Origin: Neorhizobium petrolearium
GTDB lineage: Bacteria; Pseudomonadota; Alphaproteobacteria; Rhizobiales; Rhizobiaceae
Direction of reading: 5' to 3'
Assembly: GCF_017873175.1 (NCBI RefSeq)
Contig: NZ_JAGGJW010000009.1
Location: forward strand, 186,001 to 250,000
DNA length: 64,000 nucleotides
The notes under the pieces are model-generated. The model searched no databases. It was not told where the DNA came from and saw only the letters and a program-made list of their open reading frames with translations. Positions 36,519 to 43,604 of the stretch are shown here, one piece after another. The position numbers and the translations under genes are program-made. Numbering within the stretch: position 1 is the first letter of the stretch; the number at the start of each line of letters is the position of its first letter.

Positions 36519-37387
36519 ATGCCACGACGATCAGGACCACAGGTGATATCGGCAAATACGAGATTGCCCATCTCACGCTGGTGCCCAAACGGCACATCGG
36601 CCGAACCGTCGCAGCCGCCGTGGTGCTGCTGCTTTTCGCAGCCCTCGTCCGCGCCTTCAGCGTCGGCCAGATCGAATGGAGCTATGTGCGCGACTTCCTG
36701 TTCGCGCCGACCATCATCGCCGGTCTCGGCAACACGCTGCTGATGACCGTCGCCGCCATGACACTCGGCATCGTGCTTGGCGTCGTCATCGCCATCATGC
36801 GTATTTCCGGCAATCCGGTGCTGTCCTCGATCGCGGTCGGTTATGTGTGGGTTTTTCGCGGAGCACCGGCACTTCTGCAACTGATGCTGTGGTTCAACCT
36901 TGCACTGATCTTCCCGACCATGGGCATTCCCGGCCTCTTCGAATTCCGGACCGTCGACATCATGACGCCCTTCGTATCCGCCATGCTGGGGCTCGGAATC
37001 TCGCAGGGCGCCTACACATCCGAAGTCGTCCGAAGCGGGCTGCTTTCCGTCGACAGCGGCCAGTATGAAGCCGCGCGCTCGATCGGCATGACGCACATGA
37101 AGATGCTGCGCCGCATCGTGCTGCCGCAGGCCATGCGCGTGATGATCCCGCCGATCGGCAACGAGGTCATCGGCATGGTCAAGCTCACGTCGCTTGCCAG
37201 CGTCATCCAGTATTCCGAGATCCTGCACAACGCGCAGATCATCTATTTCGCCAATACCCGCGTGCTCGAACTGCTGCTGGTTGCGAGCTTCTGGTACCTG
37301 TTTGTCGTCTCCATTCTGTCGGTCGGCCAACATTATATCGAGCGCTATTTCGGTCGCGGCATCAAATCGATCCGGTCTTCGGTCTGA
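36515..37387 (+). CDS. Polar amino-acid ABC transporter permease (HisM/GlnP type)
   Basis: A 290-aa permease with an unusually long N-terminal cytoplasmic part (about 30 residues before the first helix). Family motifs are GLGNTLLMTVAAMTLGIVLG, VWVFRGAPALLQLMLWFNLA, and the EAA loop QYEAARSIGMTHMKMLRRIV. A single permease gene is present, so it probably works as a homodimer with the ATPase that follows. It sits between argH and the ATPase with overlaps or very short gaps. Confidence 0.9.
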   Translation: MNATTIRTTGDIGKYEIAHLTLVPKRHIGRTVAAAVVLLLFAALVRAFSVGQIEWSYVRDFLFAPTIIAGLGNTLLMTVAAMTLGIVLGVVIAIMRISGNPVLSSIAVGYVWVFRGAPALLQLMLWFNLALIFPTMGIPGLFEFRTVDIMTPFVSAMLGLGISQGAYTSEVVRSGLLSVDSGQYEAARSIGMTHMKMLRRIVLPQAMRVMIPPIGNEVIGMVKLTSLASVIQYSEILHNAQIIYFANTRVLELLLVASFWYLFVVSILSVGQHYIERYFGRGIKSIRSSV

Positions 37388-37401
37388 TGAAGGAGGATCA
37401 C

Positions 37402-38172
37402 ATGAGCAACGACATCATCGTCAAGGCCGTCGACGTCACCAAGCATTTCGGAAACTTTCTGGCTCTCGACAAGGTCAATCTCGAGGTAACGCGCGGCGAG
37501 GTGAGCTGCATCATTGGCCCTTCAGGCTCCGGCAAGAGCACCCTCCTGCGCTGCATCAACCTGCTGGAGCGCCTGGACGGCGGCGCGATCTGGGTCAACA
37601 ACGAACTGGTCGGCTACCGCCGCGAAGGCGACCGGCTACATGAAATCTCCGATGTGGAGATCTCGCAGCAGCGCCGCCGCATCGGCATGGTCTTCCAACG
37701 GTTCAACCTCTTCCCGCACATGACGGCACTTGAAAACATCATCGAAGGTCCAGTCCAGGTCCTTGGCGAGCCAGCCAGGCAAGCCCGCGAGCGAGCAGAA
37801 ACGCTGCTCGAACGCGTCGGCCTCGCGGACAAGAAGGACCACTACCCCTCGGAGCTTTCCGGCGGACAGCAGCAACGGGTGGCGATCGCGCGGGCCATGG
37901 GCATGCAGCCCGACCTTATTCTCTTCGACGAACCGACATCCGCTCTCGATCCGGAACTTGTCTCGGAAGTGCTGGACGTGATGCGTGACCTCGCATCCTC
38001 CGGCATGACGATGATCGTAGTCACCCACGAAATGGGCTTCGCCCGCAACGTCGCCAACACCGTGACCTTCATGGAAGCCGGCAAGGTGATCGAAACAGGA
38101 TTGGCATCGGAGGTTCTCAGCACTCCGAAAAGCGCCAGAACGGCAGAATTCATCAAGGCCGTTCAAAGCTGA
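37402..38172 (+). CDS. Polar amino-acid ABC transporter ATPase (GlnQ type)
   Basis: A 256-aa ATPase of the polar amino-acid family. Walker A is IIGPSGSGKSTLLRCINLLE, signature ELSGGQQQRVAIARAMGM, Walker B LILFDEPTSALDPELVSEV and switch His in VVTHEMGFA. The start at 37402 is preferred because AAGGAGG stands five bases upstream; the ATG at 37387 contains that site within its first codons. Together with the permease and the binding protein downstream it forms a complete importer. Confidence 0.92.
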   Translation: MSNDIIVKAVDVTKHFGNFLALDKVNLEVTRGEVSCIIGPSGSGKSTLLRCINLLERLDGGAIWVNNELVGYRREGDRLHEISDVEISQQRRRIGMVFQRFNLFPHMTALENIIEGPVQVLGEPARQARERAETLLERVGLADKKDHYPSELSGGQQQRVAIARAMGMQPDLILFDEPTSALDPELVSEVLDVMRDLASSGMTMIVVTHEMGFARNVANTVTFMEAGKVIETGLASEVLSTPKSARTAEFIKAVQS

Positions 38173-38181
38173 GGCAAGCAG

Positions 38182-38202
38182 CGACGGCATAACCGGCCGT
38201 CG
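38182..38202 (+). terminator. Intercistronic hairpin before the binding-protein gene
   Basis: CGACGGC and GCCGTCG form a perfect 7-bp stem with a 7-base loop in the 59-bp gap between the ATPase and binding-protein genes. It lacks a U run, so it may mark an RNA-processing or stabilising element rather than a terminator. Confidence 0.35.
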
Positions 38203-38231
38203 TCCCAGATGAGACCAGTAAGGGGAACTTC

Positions 38232-39062
38232 ATGAATAAACATTTCGTCATACTCGCCGTGGCAAGCCTCGCCGCCACATCCGCGATCTCCGCGGAACTG
38301 CCTGAGCGCGTCAAGTCCGCGGGCAAGGTCGTCGTCGCCAACCAGCCCAACTACCCACCGATGGAATATCGCGATCCGGCGACCAACGAACTCAAGGGCG
38401 TCGACATCGACCTCGGCGTGGCACTCGCCAAGCGACTCGGCGTCAAGGTGGAATGGTCGGACATCGGCTTCGAACAGATGATTTCCTCGCTGACGACCGG
38501 CCGCGTCGACCTCATCCACTCCGGCATGAGCGACCTGCCGAAGCGCCGCGACACGCTCGACTTCGTCGATTACATGAAATCCGGCGCCCAGTTCTACACT
38601 GCCGCCGCGCGCAAGGACGAGTTCAAGTCGCCGTCTGACCTCTGCGGCAAAACCGTCGGCATGAGCCGCCGCACATCCTTCCCGGATGAAACCGCAAAAT
38701 GGAGCGCCGCCAACTGCGAAGCTGCCGGCAAGCCGGCGATCAAGGTCGTCGGCACCGAAGGTTCCGCCGACGCGCGCGCCCAGCTCAAGCAGGGCCGCGT
38801 CGACGCTGCCGTCCAAGGTTCCGAAACCCTGCCCTATCTGATGACGCTGGAGAAAGACACCTACGCGCTTGTCGGCGAGCCCTTCACCGCCGTCTATCAG
38901 GGTATCGGCTTTGCCAAGAAGGACAGCGAACTGCGTGATGCCTATGCCGCCGCCTTGAAGGCGCTGATGGACAACGGCGAATACAAGAAGATCTTCGCCT
39001 CCTACGGTCTCGAAGGCACGATGCTCGACGGCATCTACATCAACGGCGAAGCCGCGAAGTAA
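38232..39062 (+). CDS. Polar amino-acid ABC transporter substrate-binding protein (family 3)
   Basis: A 276-aa exported binding protein. The signal peptide is KHFVILAVASLAATSAISAE. The mature part has the family 3 features VVVANQPNYPPMEYRDPATN, LKGVDIDLGVALAKRLGVKV, and LTTGRVDLIHSGMSDLPKRR. Ligand residues around the first strand suit an amino acid or similar zwitterion. GGGGAA precedes the start. A terminator-like hairpin follows at 39072, so it may be the most strongly expressed gene of the unit. Confidence 0.92.
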   Translation: MNKHFVILAVASLAATSAISAELPERVKSAGKVVVANQPNYPPMEYRDPATNELKGVDIDLGVALAKRLGVKVEWSDIGFEQMISSLTTGRVDLIHSGMSDLPKRRDTLDFVDYMKSGAQFYTAAARKDEFKSPSDLCGKTVGMSRRTSFPDETAKWSAANCEAAGKPAIKVVGTEGSADARAQLKQGRVDAAVQGSETLPYLMTLEKDTYALVGEPFTAVYQGIGFAKKDSELRDAYAAALKALMDNGEYKKIFASYGLEGTMLDGIYINGEAAK

Positions 39063-39071
39063 CGATGACCA

Positions 39072-39094
39072 GGCTCCGGCAACAAGCCGGGGCC
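39072..39094 (+). terminator. Rho-independent-type terminator after the amino-acid transporter
   Basis: GGCTCCGGC and GCCGGGGCC form a 9-bp stem (one G-U pair) with loop AACAA, followed by TTCCTCTTCC. This GC-rich stem with a pyrimidine tail is typical after rhizobial binding-protein genes. Some readthrough into the next two genes is likely, since they are on the same strand and related by context. Confidence 0.7.
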
Positions 39095-39175
39095 TTCCTC
39101 TTCCGGCTCGGCAGCCGACACGAAACTGACCTTCGATCTGCAAGAGTTTTTCAAATTTATTCAGGGATATAGACC

Positions 39176-40567
39176 ATGTCTCTCACATCGGGCATTAAGC
39201 CGGTTGACCGGCTGGCCCAATTCATTTCGACGCTGCAGTTCGAAGATCTGCCGCACGACGTGGTCGAAAAAACCAAGATCCATCTCGCCGATACGCTTGC
39301 GGCGGCACTTGCAGGCACCCGCTCGAAAGAATTGAGAACTGCAGGTCGCGTCGCCGATGCACAGGGAACCGCACCCGTCTGGGGCACCAACCGCAAGCTC
39401 AGTGCCCGCGATGCGGCTCTCGTCAACGGCGTTGCCGCCCACGCCTTCGAACTCGACGATTCCGGTGGCTGCGACCATTCCGGCGCGGTTGTCGTTCCAG
39501 CCGTCTTCGCAGCGATGAGTGAAGCGGCGCGGCCAGTGAGCGGCAGACAACTGATTGCAGCCATCGTTGCCGGCTACGATGCTGGCAGGCGCATTCTGGA
39601 AGCGGCTGGCGGCTACGACGCCCATAACAGCCTTGGCTGGCATTCGACCGCGACATGCGGCACGTTTGCGGCAGCCGCCGCAGCGTCGCGAGTTTTCAAC
39701 CTCGATCCTTCCGCGACCCGCGACGCGATCACGCTTTCGACGAGTTTTTCCTCCGGCCTCTGGGCATTCATCCATGACGGTTCGCAGGCCAAGAAAGTCC
39801 ATGCCGGTCGCGCGGCCGAGGGCGGACTTCTGGCCGCCAAGCTGGCCGCGGACGGATTTGCAGGCCCATCACAAGTCTTCGATGACGTCTGGGGCGGCTT
39901 CTTCCGAACCTTCAACAAGGCGGCCTGCGAACCGGAGAAACTGACCGAGGCGCTCGGCGAGAATTTCAAAATCCGCCGCGCCGTGCTCAAGCCCTATGCG
40001 TCGTGCCGCGGCGCTCACTCGGCCATCGACGCGTTGAACGACATGCTTGCCGAAAGCGGGCGGGCGGCGAGCGATATCAAACAGATCGAGCTTGCCATGA
40101 GCGCCATGCTGATGGGCATGTGCGGCGCCAAGGAAAACGGTGCGATGGCGCCAACCCAGATGAGCCTTCCCTATGCCCTTGCCGCACGTTGCGTCCACGG
40201 CAGTGCCGGGCTGGAAGCCTATGCGCAGGAGCGCCGGGCTGACCCGCGCATTGCCGCCATGATGGACCGAATGCAGCTTTCCGTCGACAATACGATGCAT
40301 CCCATGGACGAACCCGTGGTGACCCTCGAATTTACGGATGGAGCGCGGATGTCGCGCATGGTGCCTCGCGCGACCGGATCGGCGGAACGGCCAATGTCTT
40401 CCGAGGACGTCGCCGGCAAGTTCCACACGCTCGCCACGATGAGCCTCGCGCCAACCCAAGCTGATACGCTCTGGCAAGCGATCCATGCCCTGGATACGCT
40501 GGATGATGCCAGCGCCCTTCTTCCCCTTCTCGCCGGCAATGCCGATCAACGCACGCTTTTCCTCTAA
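39176..40567 (+). CDS. MmgE/PrpD family protein
   Basis: A 463-aa protein of the 2-methylcitrate dehydratase/cis-aconitate decarboxylase-like family. Family features are the helical start DRLAQFISTLQFEDLPHDVV, NGVAAHAFELDDSGGCDHSG (the HAxELDD-type active-site segment), GYDAGRRILEAAGG, and LKPYASCRGAHSAIDAL with the conserved K-YASC-H pattern. Members act on tricarboxylates or related acids, and many have unknown substrates. With argH yielding fumarate or a similar acid and an amino-acid importer next door, it may process a carboxylated breakdown product. The ribosome site is weak (AGGG). Confidence 0.87.
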   Translation: MSLTSGIKPVDRLAQFISTLQFEDLPHDVVEKTKIHLADTLAAALAGTRSKELRTAGRVADAQGTAPVWGTNRKLSARDAALVNGVAAHAFELDDSGGCDHSGAVVVPAVFAAMSEAARPVSGRQLIAAIVAGYDAGRRILEAAGGYDAHNSLGWHSTATCGTFAAAAAASRVFNLDPSATRDAITLSTSFSSGLWAFIHDGSQAKKVHAGRAAEGGLLAAKLAADGFAGPSQVFDDVWGGFFRTFNKAACEPEKLTEALGENFKIRRAVLKPYASCRGAHSAIDALNDMLAESGRAASDIKQIELAMSAMLMGMCGAKENGAMAPTQMSLPYALAARCVHGSAGLEAYAQERRADPRIAAMMDRMQLSVDNTMHPMDEPVVTLEFTDGARMSRMVPRATGSAERPMSSEDVAGKFHTLATMSLAPTQADTLWQAIHALDTLDDASALLPLLAGNADQRTLFL

Positions 40568-40576
40568 GGAGACAGG

Positions 40577-41491
40577 ATGAGTTACGATCTCTCTCCGCGG
40601 CCTCTCAACCCGGCTCCCAAAACTCCGCCGATGATCTGGCCGAACGGCGCCCAAAGCGCGCTTTTCATCGGGTTCGATGTCGATGCGGAAACCGCATGGA
40701 TCGGCAACAATCCATCGAATGTCGACCGCATGGTGACAACCTCCCATGGCGGCTATGACGCACGCGTCGGCATCGCCAAAATCCTCCAGTTGATGGACGA
40801 GCTATCACTCAAGGCAACCTTCTTCACGCCCGGCTGGACGGCGCTTGCCCATCAGGCCGCCTGCGAGGGCATCCTGAAAGGCGGCCACGAGATCGGCCAT
40901 CACGGCTACCTGCACAAGATGCCGGATCGCGAACGCCTTGATGAGACCTTCGAGGAGATCGACCGCGGCTTCGACGCACTGAAGACCGCACTCGGCGTCC
41001 GCCCGGTCGGCTACAGGGCGCCTTCGGGCGAAAATTTCCCCGAACTGCTCGCCTACCTTGCCAAGAGCGGCGTGCGTTACTCCAGTTCCTTCCGCGACGA
41101 TATCCTGCCCTATCGGCATGCCGGCCAAGGCGATCAGGAGGGCCTCGTCGAAATCCCGGTGAATTTCGCTTTCGACGACTGGAACTTCGGCATGTCGAGC
41201 CGGACCAGCCCGCGGCCGATCTTCGGCCGGGATGCCGTCCTGTCGTTGTGGATCGACGAGTTCGAAGCCACCCATGCCTGGGGTGGCGTGACGACGATGG
41301 TGCTCCATCCGCAGGTTTCCGGTCGCCCGATGCGCTGGCATCTGCTGCGCGACTTCCTCCTCCATGCTCGGCAGAAATCCGACGTCTGGATTGCGACAGG
41401 CCAGGAGATCACTGATCATTTTGAAATGCTGGAAGAGTTGCACCGTCGTTCTACGATGGTACCTCTGGGAACAAACGCTGGCCCTGAATGA
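40577..41491 (+). CDS. Polysaccharide deacetylase-family hydrolase (PuuE/allantoinase-like)
   Basis: A 304-aa NodB-homology protein with no signal peptide, so it is cytoplasmic and unlikely to act on polysaccharide. Metal motif 1 is FIGFDVDAETAWIG and motif 2 is GGHEIGHHGYLHKMP with His in an HxxxH-type arrangement; VGYRAPSGENFPELLAYLAK is motif 3. This layout is that of PuuE-type allantoinases and related small-molecule amide hydrolases. AAGGAG precedes the ATG. It follows the MmgE/PrpD gene by 9 bp and is the last gene of the rightward cluster, suggesting a cyclic or N-acyl amide step (inference). Confidence 0.87.
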   Translation: MSYDLSPRPLNPAPKTPPMIWPNGAQSALFIGFDVDAETAWIGNNPSNVDRMVTTSHGGYDARVGIAKILQLMDELSLKATFFTPGWTALAHQAACEGILKGGHEIGHHGYLHKMPDRERLDETFEEIDRGFDALKTALGVRPVGYRAPSGENFPELLAYLAKSGVRYSSSFRDDILPYRHAGQGDQEGLVEIPVNFAFDDWNFGMSSRTSPRPIFGRDAVLSLWIDEFEATHAWGGVTTMVLHPQVSGRPMRWHLLRDFLLHARQKSDVWIATGQEITDHFEMLEELHRRSTMVPLGTNAGPE

Positions 41492-41673
41492 TGGGGGCCT
41501 CTTCTTCGACTACGGGCCGGCGGCCGGCGACAGCGACTTGCCATGGTTATTCAGAACGCCGGCGATCTCCCTGAGCATCGCCGAAAGCGGCGTCACCGTG
41601 TCGACAGCGAACCGCATGTCGCAAGTCGCTCAAAACGACTTAATTACCGGACCCGACGACCCGATCACCCGCT

Positions 41674-42207
41674 CTATTTCGGAAAGCCGTAACGTTCCGT
41701 GATGTCCCAGAACATGCGGTTGATCCTGACGAGAGAATTGATGCTTTCCTGTATTCGACCGATTTCCGCTCCGTCGAGTTCCTCTATCTTTCCGTATTTG
41801 ATTTCATCCCGGCTTTCGAAGATCCGCATTGATTGCGTAATGCTGCGACCGCTGTCGGGATCGAAAGAATAGATGCAGTGATTGTATTTGTTGCGAAGTT
41901 TTGCCTCGTCTGACAGACGGCGGGTGGCATCGAGCACTTCTCGGCGGCAGGTCGCCGGCGTCTTCTTCATTTTGGTCAGACGCTCGACGAGATCGATACG
42001 CGCTCGGGTCGTATTCAAAGTCAGGAAAATGACGATCGCCGTCTCCTTATCCACATTGGCAAGGCCGGCAATCATGTGAATGAGCAGGCTTTCAGTATTG
42101 GTCCAAGTGTAGTTCAACTGCCCGATCAGGAGCAGGATCGCCTGAAGCCTGCTATTCGTTATCTGAGCGTTTGCCGCCGTCTTGGCGACGGTTGGGATCG
42201 TGTGCAT
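41674..42207 (-). CDS. Small hypothetical protein with a HEPN-like RNxxxH motif
   Basis: A 177-aa mainly helical protein, not recognised as a named family. It contains Arg105-Asn-Lys-Tyr-Asn-His110 in EAKLRNKYNHCIYSFD, which fits the R-(N/D/H)-x3-H motif of HEPN-superfamily RNases and related helical proteins. Before it is a long helix pair with NYTWTNTESLLIHMIAGLAN. There is no signal peptide or membrane segment. The ATG at 42207 overlaps the end of the LuxR-type gene by 56 bp, so the two are probably co-transcribed; longer starts lie deep inside luxR. A toxin, RNA-cleaving or structural role cannot be told apart. Confidence 0.6.
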   Translation of the reverse strand: MHTIPTVAKTAANAQITNSRLQAILLLIGQLNYTWTNTESLLIHMIAGLANVDKETAIVIFLTLNTTRARIDLVERLTKMKKTPATCRREVLDATRRLSDEAKLRNKYNHCIYSFDPDSGRSITQSMRIFESRDEIKYGKIEELDGAEIGRIQESINSLVRINRMFWDITERYGFPK

Positions 42208-42967
42208 TGCCAGCGGTATCCTTGCGTCTTTGCTCAAAATACAGAGCGACGACCTCAGTCCTGTTGTGTACGCCGAGCTTGGTGATGATGTTGTGAATAT
42301 GAATTTTGACCGTGTGTTCGGACAGGCCGAGGGTGGCGGCAATGATCTTGTTTTGATTGCCCATCGCTATCCTGGCCAAGATCTCCCTCTCGCGCTTTGT
42401 CAGTCTGTCAAGCATTCGAACAGGAGAACCGCTGGAAACCTGCTGCCGGAATTGGGTTTCGGAGCCATCGCGGCTTTTTTCCAAAGGCTCTTCCTGCTGC
42501 GAGAGAGGAAATCTCGAAGGGAAATATCGACCGCCCTTCAATATGATGCGGAGGATCGACAGAAAAACATCCAGATTGACGTTGAACGGCACGATTCCCT
42601 GGATGATTTCCGTGCCCTGCATCCCCAACTCACTTGAAGTCATATCGTCGCCGCTGCCCATGAGCGCGAGACTGACATTATGATGAAGCCTTGCGAGCTT
42701 CGGCCAATGCTCGCGGAGGGCTGGAGCAAATACGGTATCCGCAAGCACAAGCTGAACCGAGGTATCGAGCTCTATTAGAGCGGAGTGCAGATCGGAGACC
42801 GTTTTCACCGAGAGCCAGGGAAATTCACTCTCTATAGCGGCAATCATCGCGCCGGATATCGTCCCGGGTGAGCAGATGAAAAGCAGTGTCCGGGCAGCAT
42901 TCATCCTCGACAAAGAACCTGCCAGATCCACGCCGGCATGTTGCGAAGCAGTATGCGAAACTTGCAT
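42152..42967 (-). CDS. LuxR-family response-regulator-like transcription factor
   Basis: A 271-aa protein. The N-terminal ~150 residues resemble a receiver fold (TLLFICSPGTISGAMIAAIE, VQLVLADTVFAPALREHWPK, NVSLALMGSGDD, QGIVPFNVNLDVFLSILRII). The usual phospho-acceptor environment is only partly kept, so it may be phosphorylation-independent. The C-terminal LuxR helix-turn-helix is complete: DRLTKREREILARIAMGNQN, KIIAATLGLSEHTVKIHIHN, IITKLGVHNRTEVVALYF. GGAGGGGAA precedes the ATG. It is divergent from the type I secretion locus across a 637-bp gap and is the obvious candidate to control it. Confidence 0.88.
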   Translation of the reverse strand: MQVSHTASQHAGVDLAGSLSRMNAARTLLFICSPGTISGAMIAAIESEFPWLSVKTVSDLHSALIELDTSVQLVLADTVFAPALREHWPKLARLHHNVSLALMGSGDDMTSSELGMQGTEIIQGIVPFNVNLDVFLSILRIILKGGRYFPSRFPLSQQEEPLEKSRDGSETQFRQQVSSGSPVRMLDRLTKREREILARIAMGNQNKIIAATLGLSEHTVKIHIHNIITKLGVHNRTEVVALYFEQRRKDTAGNAHDPNRRQDGGKRSDNE

Positions 42968-43604
42968 GAAATTCCCCTCCCGTTTGTCGGGCGCCTATGC
43001 GAAACGCACTTCTCGCCTCTTTTTCCGGGAGACGGTAGACCAGGACCAGAGGGTTGGGAATAGACCGAATAAGCTAGAAAATAGATCGAATAGATGATGC
43101 GCTTCAGCCAAAAAGCTTATTTGCGCATGAACAAAACATGAATTTATGATCTCTTTTGCGTTTTTTCAAAAAATCTGTTCGTTCGCAGGGAGAAATACCG
43201 AAGTCAGAGCTTACGTCTTCTTGGTCATGCCCCCTACACCTATTTGATTATCCTGTGCCGCCGGTCAGCCAGCCGCGCTAGATCGATATATTACCTTATC
43301 TCTTCTACCCAATCGCGCCACAGTATGCGCCGTCCGAAGCGTTTGAAGACCGGACGCTGCTTCATGGACGCAATGTCGCGAGTACGCGGTCACGCAAGCG
43401 CCCGCTCCAGGCCCTTCGGGAGCACCGGGGAGAAAAGAGGAGAAAACGAAAAACAGACATCACGGACAAAGAGCCGGCTGATGGTCGCGTCGATGCGCGC
43501 CCTATCGCCCCGATTAAAGCATGTTTGTTCCAACAGCGACGGACAAAGGCCACCAAAGAAGATGAATGGCGGTCGTGGCGTCGCTCCATCCAAAGGACAA
43601 TGTC
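42968..43604. promoter_or_regulatory. Large divergent control region before the Gly-rich secreted protein
   Basis: The 637-bp gap between the LuxR-type gene and the Gly-rich gene has no convincing coding frame. Its left half (about 43080-43330) is AT-rich and includes a perfect TTTTTTCAAAAAA palindrome at 43161-43173. The right half is GC-richer and ends with AAAGGA as the ribosome site of the Gly-rich gene. The length suggests a long leader or several binding sites. No specific promoter was fixed. Confidence 0.5.
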
